From Phascolomyces articulosus (lineage: Eukaryota; Mucoromycota; Mucoromycetes; Mucorales; Lichtheimiaceae), in contig JAIXMP010000034.1 in the NCBI GenBank assembly GCA_025677815.1, positions 310,001 to 374,000 of the forward strand: a stretch of 64,000 bases of DNA. The letters run 5' to 3'. The translations under genes were made by a program, and so were the position numbers. The notes beneath the pieces are model-generated. The model was given only the letters and a program-made list of their open reading frames with translations. It searched no databases and was not told the DNA's origin. Below, one piece after another: positions 1 to 12,131 of this stretch (positions are counted from its first letter, which is position 1; each line of letters begins with the position of its first letter).

Positions 1-126
1 GAGCGACAAGAAACAACGAGTAACATGGTGCCTCCTGGTCCTTTGGATTTTGGTTCTTTTGAATGGATTGCGGCTGCTGCTGATGCAGCTAGGGAACAAC
101 AAGCAGATCAAGAGGATTGGTTTTAA
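1..126 (+). CDS. C-terminal end of an unidentified protein (partial)
   Basis: The window opens inside an open frame that runs from base 1 to a TAA at 124-126. The readable tail is acidic and Ala/Gln-rich (GPLDFGSFEWIAAAADAAREQ, then QADQEDWF at the very end). The other two forward frames also stay open, but this one has the more protein-like composition and ends on a hydrophilic tail followed at once by an AT-rich 3' region. The gene is convergent with the NmrA-like gene; about 190 bases of AT-rich sequence lie between their stops. Too little is visible to name a family. Confidence 0.55.
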   Translation, partial: ERQETTSNMVPPGPLDFGSFEWIAAAADAAREQQADQEDWF

Positions 127-314
127 AATGAACATACTATTAATAAAAAACATAAATCTCTAGTTCTCCCCTTTTTTTTCTTTATTATTTGAAAAATCAG
201 GCATTCAATACCCCTGCCTCATCCCTCACATATCAATTTTTATACTGTTTTATTATATATATGTGTGTATATGTATAAAAAAAAACCAATACCTTGAAAA
301 AAAATCATTTATTA

Positions 315-1181
315 TTATTGAAACACATCTTTATAATGCTCAAGCCATTGTTCAAAGGATTCCGGTTCTCTTCCCAAAACAATAGGTAAACCAAGTGAGA
401 CAGTATTGACTCCTTTAAAAAGCGACACCAAATCCATGGCCATGACATGCGGCATGCCCATCCCTATCAATTTTTCATATCTTTCCTTAGGTGAAATTTG
501 TACATACTCGACTTTTCTTCCAGCGACTTTTTCCAAAGCAGCCACCCGCTGACGTGGGGTCAATGCGCATCCAGTTAATTCATAGGTAGCATCACCATGT
601 TTTTCAATAGAGTCTTGTAATACGTTCGCCGCCAAATCCGCAATATCATGGTTAGAAATAAATCCTTCTAATTCATCTACATCCGCTGTATGTCTCAAGA
701 CCCCTTCCTTCTTGATTGTTTGAACATCGATCCATAAATGATTGGTCATAAACATGGTAGGACGTAATGCCACATAGGTACCTGATCGCTGAGGGATAGC
801 ATGAATGGCTTCTTCAGCTAATCGATGTGTGTTGCCTAAAAAGGTACTTCGCCAAGGTAATGTGACAGCCAATGAAGAAATATCTACAATTTGTTTCACA
901 CCAGCTCTATAGGCTAAGGTGGCAATGGTTTCCTTGATCTTGGGCATACCGGCAAGATCAGCTACAAGTAAAAATAATCGTGCATGACCTTGAATCCCAC
1001 GTTCCAATGGAGTGAAATCATTGTAATCGCCTTCCACCATGGCCACTTGAGGGAATTTGGCTTGAACTTTACTTGGAGAACGCGTGTAAAGGGTCACGGG
1101 TACATTATTGTTTAAAAGTTGTTGAACGCAACGTTCACCAATATGACCTGTACCACCCACGATAAATACTTTGTCAGTCAT
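315..1181 (-). CDS. NmrA-like / atypical SDR NAD(P)-binding protein
   Basis: Single-exon gene of 288 residues. The N-terminus carries the Rossmann dinucleotide-binding motif GGTGHIG at residues 9-15, then a second strand ending in YTRSPSK, typical of NmrA/YwnB-like atypical short-chain dehydrogenases that sense or use NADP. A VEGDYNDFTPLERGIQG segment matches the usual conserved 'GD..D...L..A..G' step of that family. No catalytic YxxxK is obvious, which fits the NmrA-like branch (redox sensors or NAD(P)H:quinone-type oxidoreductases). No signal peptide or membrane segment, so probably cytosolic. The start is the first ATG, preceded on its 5' side by an A-rich leader. Substrate is unknown. Confidence 0.85.
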   Translation of the reverse strand: MTDKVFIVGGTGHIGERCVQQLLNNNVPVTLYTRSPSKVQAKFPQVAMVEGDYNDFTPLERGIQGHARLFLLVADLAGMPKIKETIATLAYRAGVKQIVDISSLAVTLPWRSTFLGNTHRLAEEAIHAIPQRSGTYVALRPTMFMTNHLWIDVQTIKKEGVLRHTADVDELEGFISNHDIADLAANVLQDSIEKHGDATYELTGCALTPRQRVAALEKVAGRKVEYVQISPKERYEKLIGMGMPHVMAMDLVSLFKGVNTVSLGLPIVLGREPESFEQWLEHYKDVFQ

Positions 1182-1463
1182 TGCTTTATTTTTTTAATTA
1201 AAAAAAAATAGGAGGAAAGAGAGAAAGTGGTACCTTTATTGTTTTCAATCCCATTAGAAATTTATATGCACGGGATTATCCATCGGTGATTGATTTACCC
1301 GAGAAAAAAAAAAGATCATCCTCTCCTTTAGATTTCCATAGAAGGGATAAACAATGACCACTTTTCTTTATTATTATTATTTCATTTAGATTTTTTTTTC
1401 TTTTTATTATCAACCGAGAAACAAGGTAAATGTCGATATGGAAGTATTCATTTAAGGAGTTTA

Positions 1464-1497
<34 letters not shown>

Positions 1498-1637
1498 AAA
1501 AAAAAACAGGGAAAGGTCATAATGTCCGCGCCAGCGGATTTCAAAAAATATATTTGTGGGGTATTTCAGCAATTACCATTCGATATACAGGATTTTCACT
1601 AATGGTTGACGCGTGATGAAAATTTGTATGGCCAAAA
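1182..1637. other. Intergenic, AT-rich
   Basis: Upstream region of the minus-strand NmrA-like gene. It holds a run of CTTTT repeats followed by long T and A runs near 1,467-1,506. Open frames here are low-complexity Lys/Phe-rich and were not accepted as genes. Confidence 0.6.
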
Positions 1638-2734
1638 ATGTTTTTCTTCATTTGGCATACCATGAATTTCGATTTGGCATTTAATGAATTTTATAGTTGC
1701 CGTACTCGTCAACAATGCCAACGTGAAACCGTACGCGAGGCTCAACGTCAGCTAGATGTCGAAAGACATAATGTTCGTCTCTTGGTGGATCGCGTCCAGG
1801 CATTGGAGATATCCAACCTGGTCGTTCAGAATGAGATGATGGCGAGACAGTCCATCATCGCACGCTTAGACGTACCTCACCCTGTGGTCCATAATCCTGT
1901 TGTCCAATCAACACGACCACCTCCATCCATCAATGTTTCTGTAAGAATATATATAGATAAATATTTGAAAAAAAAATATAAAGAATTGTACATACCTGAT
2001 CAATAACACATTGAGTTACAGAATGCTATTTGTAGCCTAAACAGAGCCTTGGGTGACCAAGGTTTCAGATTCAACGAGGATTACAGGGGCGAGCACAACC
2101 GTTCCGTTCGTCAGAATATTGTTGCATACGTAGAGGGCTTGCAACAATATAACATTCCAAGGGATCGTCTGATGGATAAGATATATCGTCATTTCGATTA
2201 TGAATGTATGAAACGTCGTCGATCAACTGCACGTGCTGCAACAAAGTTGATAGGCGGCCGACGTAACAGCACGTCGTCATACTGTAAGAAAAAATAAGGA
2301 AAGAGAGTTACTTCGCAAATATACCCTGACATACTTAATAGACTGTGAAACGACGAAAGGAAGCTTTCAACAGCCATCAAGCACAACTTGAGGCAACTTA
2401 CCCAGGTGGAAAAGAGTTACTGGAAGCAGCATATATGTCTGATGAAGAGACAGATAGCGAGTACCAGGGAGATGGGAAACGTGTAGTAGTGCGAAAGCCA
2501 GCATGGTGGAAACAATAGGGTAACGATTTATGAATATATTATATATATCATGGTGGCTGGTAAGTATACATTTCGTTATTGATTTTGATAAATGGTCTAT
2601 AAGCAAATAACTTTTTGCATCACCTTGATGAGCTGAAATCTCGGTCCGATGCCACTTACCTGTTGAGAATAGAGAATGCTGATCGTGTTCCTGTTTTGTC
2701 TGATGTTGAACGTCAGAAATGCCTGGTGAAGTAA
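1638..2734 (+). pseudogene. Decayed multi-exon repeat-type gene of unknown function
   Basis: A first exon encodes a Gln/Arg-rich stretch that looks like a coiled coil (for example QRETVREAQRQLDVERHN) up to 1,940. A clean intron (1,941-2,021) joins in frame to an exon with RALGDQGFRFNEDYRGEH and ending in KRRRSTARAA. The next coding block (2,342-2,515) reads in a frame that does not join the previous exon with any donor I can find. That block ends at a TAG at 2,516-2,518. Directly after it, an intron at 2,520-2,603 would rejoin the same frame (NNFLHHLDELKSRSDATYLL) to a TAA at 2,732-2,734. So the gene has one frame break and one nonsense codon. The basic, Lys/Arg-rich style resembles accessory genes of mucoralean DNA transposons, but I cannot name it. 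Confidence 0.5.
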
Positions 2735-2999
2735 AAGTAGCACAGATTGCACCTGATTATCATGACTACTAGGGCAATTTCGATGCTGACTAATTTGAAA
2801 GGCTTTTTGAGCGGCTTCGTAAGAAATTACGCCAAAAATATGGCTCATGTCATATCCATATGAATGGTGCCAAGTACCATATGCGCTGTAAAAATGCCAA
2901 ACCAACAGGAAATGCCAGTAGACAGATTATCGTTGACTGGCATCGTGCCAATCGTTACCAGCGAAGTGATTACACTGAAAATTTTACCTCAATAAAATG
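2735..2999 (+). pseudogene. Fragment of a Tc1/IS630-type DDE transposase
   Basis: Straight after the preceding relic, a frame with two in-frame stops reads FERLFERLRKKLRQKYG followed by CHIHMNGAKYHMRCKN. The second piece resembles the block around the second catalytic Asp of Tc1-like transposases in these fungi (usually H-M-D-G-A-x-Y-H); here Asp is replaced by Asn. Stops occur near 2,770 and 2,793 and no start is visible. A dead fragment of roughly 90 residues. Confidence 0.5.
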
Positions 3000-3400
3000 A
3001 TTATTCTAAGGATCCCAACAATAGTACTAGTAACACAAAACCGTCACATATATATATTCTGCATTGTGATTATTATTTTCCTTCTTCTTTTCAAAACACT
3101 TTATTATCTCATTCCTTTAGAATACGTATGTACAGTTACACTAGTAGTTAAATTAGCAGCGATATATCTTATTAACATTATCAATAAAGTCATATTTTTT
3201 CAGTGAATAAAATTTATAGTCACATCACCAGTAATGAAGTATGAAAATTTCTTATTATTATTATTATTATTATGAAAATTGTGTGTCCTAAATGCTTCTC
3301 ATATATGAAAATAACGAGTAATTATTGTATTTAATCCCACTTTTTTTTTATATAAATTCATTCAGAAGGTAAGCTATATGTTGCTTAAGTTTGAAGGAAA
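3000..3400. other. Intergenic, AT-rich, with (TTA)n
   Basis: No supported gene. A (TTA)n microsatellite lies near 3,249-3,273. The short open frames are hydrophobic AT-rich noise. Confidence 0.5.
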
Positions 3401-3895
3401 AAGAATAAAGAATGATGGAGTATTATGAATTTGAATTTTGCCACGAATTAATGTCGCGGACTCTATTAGTTTATAGGTACTTGATCGGTAGCAACAACAG
3501 ATCAAGAAGAAATAAAAGTGGATGCATGGGACCCTGTTTATCAGGAAGGAAAAATACTGAAAAGAAAGCAGAATATGTTCAGACATTAAGTGATAAAGAA
3601 CGAAACACCAGAGGTAATATCATTTAGTTAGTTATTAATTGGAACTCGATATATGGGAATACTGATTAAATTTAAGTATATAGCTTTAGCTTGTCATATA
3701 CTTTGGATTTAATTGATGATAATGATGATGGTCAAAACACAACCATTGGATCAAGTCGGGATGATTTGAGGACGATGTACAAAAATCAATTTAAAATGCC
3801 TGTCAACAATCGTTGCTCCGCGCTTACAACTGCCGTTGAAACATGTCATCAATTAATCATTTCAATGTCATATAAAGAAATAACAATGATATGAG
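3401..3895 (+). pseudogene. Broken repeat-family coding fragments
   Basis: Two stretches look like former coding sequence. Around 3,488-3,625 the reading TTDQEEIKVDAWDPVYQEG, then KILKRK, continues in a neighbouring frame as AEYVQTLSDKERNTRG, so one indel separates them. Around 3,760-3,850 a further piece reads SSRDDLRTMYKNQFKM. No start, no complete domain and no splice logic link them. They resemble parts of a lineage-specific hypothetical protein family that is dispersed in Mucorales, but this is recognition by style only. Confidence 0.35.
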
Positions 3896-5639
3896 TAAGT
3901 TAGTAAAACGACTATAAAGTAACCACAATGACACTCCTCTCTGATCCGATTCTCAATAAATCATTAAATGTATAATAACTTACCATATAAGCAAATTGTA
4001 AGGTCCTAGCCAGAAGAAATATCTTGACATGTAAAAGAAAGTGATTTCGTGTTAGTATTATTGTTTGGTAATTGATGTATAAAATTATATGTTATAGAAT
4101 ATTATGAATACTTACCATGTAAGTATAGGGGATGCTTTCTGCCGATGGCCACCCCCCATAATTCATCAACTTTTGACCATAGTTGTACTGAGCAACTACA
4201 AGGCTTTTTTTTTACAACAGAAAACCTTGCAGGAACTTTAAGCAAATTGTCGTTAATGTAGAATGGGAGGAACCATTCCAGGCACCCAGAAGATCGTTAT
4301 CGATGACAACGGGACTATAAAATGAAGGAACGGTTCGCCATAACAAATTAGATATATATACATTGGAGTTTAATATTGAATTCCAACGCTACCCACAAAA
4401 GAGAAATAGTAGTAATTACATTTCATGTGTGTGTGTGCTTGTGCAGGATTGAAGATTTGATAGAGGGAAAAAATATTCACTCCTTTTATAGTTCTTTTTT
4501 GTTGTCTATAAACATAATATCAATTCTTTCTGTAACTGACTACTTTTTATATTTCCCAATAACAGCTTTCTCGAAACAAAGGAATGATTCTTAGTTTTCC
4601 TGTATTAAATTTAATTTTAGCACCATAAGAAATAATAAACCCGAATAGTCTGGTGAATACATGAAAAATTGCAAGTTCATCAGGAATGACTTCATTTTAA
4701 TAGAATACCTCTTTATGCTATTTATAATTTATTGTGCGTATACGAACAATGAAAGTGATATAGTAGCTACTATTTCTATTATATTTTACTATGTTAATGG
4801 AATAATATTATAGTGATCTTTCTTTTTCTACCTTTCATATACAAAGTCACATGAAAGAAGTTGCATAAAAAAAGTATTTCATTTAACAATAACGAGTGAA
4901 AACCACATCTAGGTATAGTATCATGGTTCATTTTACCATAAAAAAACCTGATTTAACCTATGTTGTCAGAAATATAATATTTTTTGATGAAAGAAAAAAA
5001 AAATAGTTGACCACTTTCATTTTTTTGTGATTTAATTTCTGGAGACGATTAATCGAGTTCATAGTCAATAATGTATATAGTTTAGATCTTCAATGGGGGT
5101 TCATAATATGTCTTTATTATGTACTATATATAGTGCCTGACCATACTGTTTTATTCTTCTTATTTATACTGATATCAACAAAACAAAACAAGAATCAGCT
5201 ACTTCATTGAAAGAATGATTTTTCTGGACAAATAAAATATTGAATGTTTGTACTACAGGAAGGAAACTTGTCAAATATTGTTCATTCTGGTAATTCTAAT
5301 AAAATTGGTCCAAACAGATATTTAACTACGTACACCACCATAACAAGTTATTACAAATACGTAAGCTAGATTTAACAAGTTTCTTTCCCGTAGTGTTATG
5401 TTTGTTCATCTTCTTTACTTTTGATTTTTATTAAACCTTTTATATAGACTAAGCATCACAACTATTAAATAAGAAGTTCATTGGAGCAAGAAAGAATGAC
5501 AGAAACTGACTTTTTAATGGCTGTTTGGGGCAAAAACATTCAACGGTTGCGATCGATGAAGTCTTTAGTATGAGTAAAATGGTGGGTATAAAACATGCCT
5601 TTTGTATTACATAGTATTGTGTGCTAACCACGTCCATTC
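3896..5639. other. Intergenic, nothing recognisable
   Basis: AT-rich sequence with short frames only. I see no gene, no structured repeat and no RNA gene here. Confidence 0.5.
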
Positions 5640-6461
5640 TTTTTTTATGTAGTGTTGAATCGGTAAACTCTGTAACAACAACCAAGAAGCAAGAAACGTA
5701 TGAAAACAAGTCAAATATTATTGATTTCAAAATCGATATTCGTTTGATGTATGATGGACAAGAGCATGAGTTGGACTTGAGCGCAAGAGAAATTTCAAAA
5801 AACTACGAATTCAGAAAAAAAAGGTATTCATGGATGAAGGTAAGCTTTTACGCGAAGGTAAAGATATCCGGGTGTCATGAAAAAAGGTTCACATTCAAAA
5901 AGGTGCACTTTTTTTTTCTGCACTTGTATAATTTCAAAATATCATATCGAATTCAAACAGTAACATATGTATATGCAAGAAAAATTTAACAACATACACC
6001 AATAAGTCAGTATGATACTACAGGGTATGTTAAAACTAAATTGCCCACAATAGAAATATACAGTAGATCACCCGTTTAAAATACCATCAATTATTATATA
6101 TTAATTATCAGCTATAGAGCCATATGACGTATGTATTATAAAAATAAAGAATGTATAATGATATAAAGACTTACTGTAATTCTCCTCGTTTTTCTTTAAA
6201 AGAACAAGCACAGAGAAACGATGCACTTTTTCGATTTCTCACTTGGTTGGTGTGACTTTTGCCGGCCACAAAATAAGGTACACCTTTTTTCGTGTTTCCC
6301 TAATTACTAACATGATGTTAAAGGACGAAGCTGAGGCTAATACTAGATTTTATATCAAGATTATCCAAATCACATCAGATCGTCGAAGATTACTTGGTGG
6401 GGTATTCAACAGAGGAGAAGATACTGGAAAGTGGAACAAGTCGAGCAGCAGAAAATCCTGA
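5640..6461 (+). pseudogene. Degenerate hypothetical protein of a dispersed fungal family
   Basis: Coding-like sequence starts with SVESVNSVTTTKKQETYENK and runs through FKIDIRLMYDGQEHELDLSA. It then shifts frame by one base into MDEGKLLREGKDI near 5,830-5,865, followed at once by a stop. A further piece with the fragment LVGVTFAG lies around 6,235-6,265. The order 'FKIDIRL..D' - 'DEGKLLREGKD' - 'L.G..FAG' is one I associate with an uncharacterised, repeated protein family in Mucorales, whose members are often found as relics. At least one frameshift and several stops make this a pseudogene. Confidence 0.4.
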
Positions 6462-8030
6462 CATTGGTACACACATCCTTCTCAAACCCTATTGAACGAA
6501 ACTCTTCACATTTCACGTCAACTTTATCATTTTTTTACTCTTTGTATATTTTTCTTACTTTAATCCCTTTGCGTTTTTTCTTTTTCTTTACTTCATGGCT
6601 TATTGTACTTTCTTCTTCTTCTTTATTTCGTAACCCTCTTATACACATGCTCTCCTTAAAAAAGAACTTTATTGGAAAAAGCCAACCATTCTGTACGACT
6701 CTATACCACTTTATTATAGCACTATTATAAATCATTTCACTCTTTTGTAAACTTTATTACGTTATACAGTGGATCCCTTTTAATTTCACAGTCAAAATTT
6801 CAATATTTTTGATGAAAACAATAAAGAGGTGTGAAAATTAACGGGAACTGCTTTACTACGTATTTCTTAGTATATTTATATATATATATCTCCATGGACC
6901 ATATTATTGTGAAGATAATGAGGGTTGAAAGTTAACGAATATGAAATTAACGGGGGTCGCACTGTTTATACTTTTCTATTGAATAAATGTTGTCCATAGT
7001 TTTCATCAGGGATCTCATTTCTTCTGGATTTTTTTAAGGATCAGCTGTAAAAACTTACTTAAAATTAGGTAACTTTCTCGACACCTTGCTTTATAATATA
7101 TAAATACAAATATGATTTCCCTTGATCGACCATATTTCATGCTTATTTGCTGAATAATAGTAGTCTTTTTTTTATAATAATCAAAAAATGTTGGTGGAGT
7201 GGGATGAGAAATTGTATATAAAAAATGTTAGATGTGTAATACATAATCCATAATTTTATTAAAAGAGGTATTGATGAGAAGGGAAAATGTTTTTAAAAAA
7301 GAGTCATTTTGTTTCTAGATGAAAAGAATACCCGTTATTATAGGCAATATTGATATTCCTCAGCATCCTTCCTTTTTGTGGTTGCTAATACTCATTTTTT
7401 TTTCTTTTTGCTTCTTACTCTCCCTCCCACTCTCTCATATCGGTCATTTTTTTTATTGTCTCTCCTCATATTTGTTTTTGCTCTTTTTCATTTTATTATT
7501 TTGAATCTAGTGTATACGTATTTTTTTTAAAAAAAACCCCCCACCGTCGCCAAATTGAAATTAGTGTGACACCAAGTTGAAAAATAAGATGCGCCGACCA
7601 TTAGTAAAAATCCTGTAGTAAGAGAAACGACTCTCATTTTATATAAATACTTCCATTTGTTTCTTCTTCTATACGAAAAAAAGTATCAAAGATATAGGAT
7701 TGTTTTGTTGACATAATGATGATATGCAAATAGAATAGATAACTTTCATATCAACAACAAATCTCTCTATTACATCATTTATGATGATCGATTACTAAAA
7801 AAAGATTTAGTTACCTATATGCTGCGTATAATACATAAATGGTTCTAAAAAAATTAGTTTCTTTGGTGGAGTGTGTCACGATATCTGGAATAAGTTGGCC
7901 TAAAGGCTGCATAAAAAAAAAATACCAACTTCTATTTTAACTGAGTATATATATAAACTCCTCCTCTTTCTCTCTCTCTCTCTCTCTTTTTCTTTCCGAA
8001 ATAAAAAAAACCAACTTTTTTTAACACATC
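6462..8030. other. Intergenic / upstream region of the hexosaminidase gene
   Basis: AT-rich, pyrimidine-rich stretches, no supported gene. The last 90 bases form a plausible promoter for the GH20 gene. Confidence 0.55.
7946..7990 (+). promoter_or_regulatory. TATA-like box and CT tract upstream of the GH20 gene
   Basis: A TATATATATAAA stretch at 7,946-7,957 is followed directly by a CT-rich tract up to about 7,990, some 40 bases before the ATG at 8,031. A TATA element followed by a pyrimidine-rich leader is a common core promoter layout in fungi. Confidence 0.4.
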
Positions 8031-11000
8031 ATGACAGACTATGATCTTGATCATCCTCAAGATCAAATAATGTCATCTGCTTATAATGACATGATATCCC
8101 TTCATGTAGTTACTAACCATGTTGTTCTTTTGATCCATGTTCCTCAATTACCTGTGGAGATTCAAGACGGTGTTTCAAAGATTATCAAGTATGCGCCGCA
8201 TAAAGATATTGTGGACGAAAGTAATGGCATGCAAGAGAACTTTTCAAACAATGTGGAATATCTTTGGCATGTTCAGTATGTCATATATATATTTTTTCAT
8301 ATGGAGAAGAGATTTTGTTTTTCTATGGATAAGAAAAAAAAATGGGTGTAAGGGTAGGAGATAATCGAGGTATGAATGAAACTTACCACTCTATAAAAAA
8401 AAAGGTTTGCGTATGATCAAGATTTACACTCAGGTGAATTAATTGTATCAAGTAATTATGCAAGTTATAACGATGTACCAATGGGTGAACGATTTGAGAT
8501 CTATGTTCGTTATCATCGTAAAATAGAAGGTATATATAGAGAGAGAGAGATGATTTTGGATCTCCTTCTTCCAACTTATACATCTTATACTGGGACTAAC
8601 ACTCATATTAGCTTTTCGAGCCATTGGAAGATTATTGGGTGCTGCGCGTGATTTGATGGTATTGACAGGGGAACATGGTGCCTTGGTGAATTTTACAGAA
8701 CAAAACCAATTTGATACACAAGGGTAAATATAGAAAAAAGAGAGAAAGAGAGGGAGATTTATGGTTAACCTTAACTTCTCTATTGATTACAAATACTCTT
8801 TTTTACCTAGTGTCATGGTGGATTGTAGTAGAAATGGTGTATTACGTTTAGCCAGTATTCATACATTACTTTGTAACATGGCATTGATGGGTTTAAATAT
8901 GTTACAGCTTTATACTGAAGATACTTATGAAGTAACTACTGTGTAATTGGAGAAAAAAAAAATCAAGAAAAAGAGGGGGTCAAAAAAAACGATCATCCAC
9001 CCTCAAAGTTATTCATAAAATCTGACCTTATCTATATATATGTTTTTTAGGTGGATGGTGAACCATTATTTGGTTATTTGAGAGGTAAATAAAATATTGA
9101 GATGAATGTGATCCATTCCCTTTTTTTTTTTTTAGAAGAAAGAATTTTCTCTTTCAATCATAGATTTGGATTTGCTTACCTAATTTTCTTAAAAAAAAAA
9201 AGGTCGTTACAATCGGAGAGAATTAACGTGTATTGACGATTATGCATTTGATCTGTAATAACTTATATATATATATATGTGTGTGTGTGTGTGACAATCT
9301 ATCCTCTTACATAAAGAAAAACGAGGATGGAGGGTGAAAAAAAAAGATCGTGCATGGGAAAACTAAAATATATAGTGTTGACATCATTCTTATAGAGGCA
9401 TTGAGGTGGTACCTTGTATTCAAACATTAGGGCATTTAGGACAAATCCTTCAATGGCCACATTATGCTTATCTAAGGGATAATACGGAAGTTTTATTAGC
9501 TGAATCTGAAGCAACGTATGATTTTATTGAAAAAATCATTCAAACGGCTGCAAGTCCTTTTCGTTCTAAACGAATTCATTTAGGCATGGATGAGGTAAAA
9601 AATAAAAACTATTGTAAAACACAGTATATAGAGAGAGGACAATCGCCTTATTTTTTTTTATTTTGGAAATAATGTTGATGATGATATATATAGGCTCATG
9701 GTGTAGGTGAAGAACGATATCGTCAGTTATTTGGTTATAAGGAACCGACACGTATCTTTGTCGATCATTTACAAAAAGTCAATGAAATATGCACACGTCT
9801 TGGATTACAACCCATGATTTGGTCCGATAGTAAGTCCCAATACTATTTAACACATTTATTATGCCAATATTATGTAAAAAGAAAGAAAAAAAAAGTTTGC
9901 CACGTGGAAAGATTGCTCACTTTTTTAATCCATTCTTCTTCCCCCTCTCACCCCCCAAAAAAAAACTCAGTGTTATTCTGTTTAGGTAACATTTTAGAAT
10001 CTTCCTTTTTTAAAGTTAAAAGTCAAAATAAGCTAATCTCTTGGGGGTGTATATCATCATGGCGAATTATTATTATTAAGCGGCGAAAAACAATACACTT
10101 CAAGGTTATTATGATGAAAATAATAATCCAGCTGAAACATCTTCTGATCTTGTGGAAAGTATACCAAGTAATATGGAATTAGTGTATTGGGATTATTATC
10201 ATACAAGTACCGATCTTTATACCCAAAAATTACAACAACATCGTGAATTAGGTTGTCAACAACCTTGGATGGCAAGTAAGTTTTTTTTATCAAAGATTGA
10301 AAGTTTTTAGTAATATGAAATTACTAATAGCTTTATTTTTTTTTAATGAAATCATTTAGATGCTGCTTGGACATGGAGTCGATTTTGGACTGCATTACCA
10401 TTTACATTTGAATCTGTACGTGCTAGTACAGTTGTAGCCAAAAATCGAGAAAATGGTGTTCGAAATACATTTATTACTATTTGGGGTGATGAAGGAAATG
10501 AATGTGATGTGTAAGTGTGTCTTATCAATTTTAAACAACCAGAGAGAGAGAGAGAGAGAGAAGATCGTCTTTGATAAGAATAGGAAATAAACCTACTCTT
10601 TCTCTCTTTCTCTCTCTCTGTATGTTGTATTTTCTAAACTCATCCATCTCTCTCTATGAACTCATCTATCTTTTGATCTACAAAAGTTTTTCTGCATTCC
10701 CTGCACTTTGTTATTATGCAGAACATGGATATTGTACACAAGAAGAAGTCAATGTCCCCTTATTGAAGCGGAACTTTGGTAAATTTCTTGGGATTTTTCT
10801 CTCCCCCACTTGTGTTTTACTAAATGAAGTTAAATGATTACATAAAATAAATCATTAGACTCACATGCTTTTTTTTTCTTCTTCTATTATTTAGAGGGTA
10901 TTTGTGGCGCCACCTTTGATGATTGGGTATTTGCTTCCAAGGTAATAATAATAATAATAATAATAGATAGATAGATAGATATGTACCTATCAAAGAGAGG

Positions 11001-12131
11001 AAAAAGAAGAGAGAAAGTGTGTGGTGGGGAAGGGAGATCATGAGAAAAACAAATGGTATTATTACATTTCCTCTCCCCCAGAGGTTGTGGTTATCATTAG
11101 TTGTGTATATGTGTGTTGTGGTGGGGGGGTGGAAACGAGAATTTATATATATATATATACCATTTTTTCCTTTGCCTATACGGGTAAAAACAAAAAAAAC
11201 AAAAATTATTTTTCTATTATAGATTGATGATACACCTTCTGGAAATCCAATTACCGTTCGAACCCATTACATGCCTAATATTAGTAAATGGTTACTTTGG
11301 GAAGGTAAAAAAAAATGGCTATCTTTTTTATTTCTTTCTTTTTTTAGTGTCAATAGTTTACGATCATATGATCGATCTGTTTCGCAAAAAAAAACTATTA
11401 TTATCCCTTTTTTATTCGACGAGAAAACTCATTATAATCCATTGGTGGGGACGGGGGAATTAGATCCTTTTTTAAGCTTTTTATCACCTCAATATGCAGA
11501 AGAAGATTTAGAAACACATTATGGAAGTATTGCAGCGCATTTATTTGACGTGATGGATGGAAAAAATGGTCGTCATCCAATGAATGAACGATTAGAATTA
11601 CCCGCAAGAATAGCCAGTGTCTTGGCATTAAAATGCCATTTACGTCAACGATTGGTAGAAGCGTATCGTCACCGAGATTATCAACGATTGTATGACCTTG
11701 CACAGGGTAGGTTAACCAGACTCCGTGAAGAAGTGGAACTCTTATGGCGATATCATCGTAGTTTATGGATGAAAATGTATAAACCTTTTGGTTGGGAAGT
11801 ATTGGAGTTACGTTATGGTGGATTACGAACACGATTGGAAACCATGTACGATCATATTGTGGCTCATGTTCAATGTATGATGATGCGAGGAGAACAACAA
11901 AAACAAGAGAATTCTTCTACTGAACAAGAAGTGAAAGAAGAAAATGGAGAAGAAGGAGAAGAAACCAAACAACGTCGATCATCTTCCTTGACAGAAGAAG
12001 TATTGGATGAAGAAAATGTTCATTGGCGTATTCCTGAATTTGATACAGATTTGGAATGTCTTTATTATGGATCACGTACCAATTTATTATTGGATTATTC
12101 TCGTGTCATTTCACCTTCTCGACCTGGATAA
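8031..12131 (+). CDS. GH20 beta-N-acetylhexosaminidase, hexosaminidase D-like (15 exons)
   Basis: Predicted 757-residue protein from exons 8031-8275, 8405-8529, 8612-8723, 8811-8931, 9051-9084, 9203-9254, 9396-9594, 9694-9829, 9971-9985, 10081-10275, 10360-10510, 10687-10778, 10895-10941, 11223-11304 and 11464-12131; every junction keeps frame. The TIM-barrel core shows GIEVVPCIQTLGHLGQIL and then HLGMDEAHGVG, whose Asp295-Glu296 is the GH20 catalytic pair (substrate-assisted mechanism, cleaving terminal GlcNAc/GalNAc). The WSD and YWDYYH segments fit the HEXD-type GH20 branch. A 15-base microexon supplies MLFCL of the conserved SDMLFCLAAKNN block. The Glu codon is the last codon of exon 7. 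There is no signal peptide, so a cytosolic or nuclear enzyme like HEXD is likely, not a secreted chitobiase. The C-terminal third is helical with an acidic Glu-rich insertion around residues 670-710. Confidence 0.88.

Noticed and set aside
1276..1572. 98-codon minus-strand frame
   Set aside because: Mostly Lys and Phe homopolymers from A/T runs; it lies in the upstream region of the NmrA-like gene.
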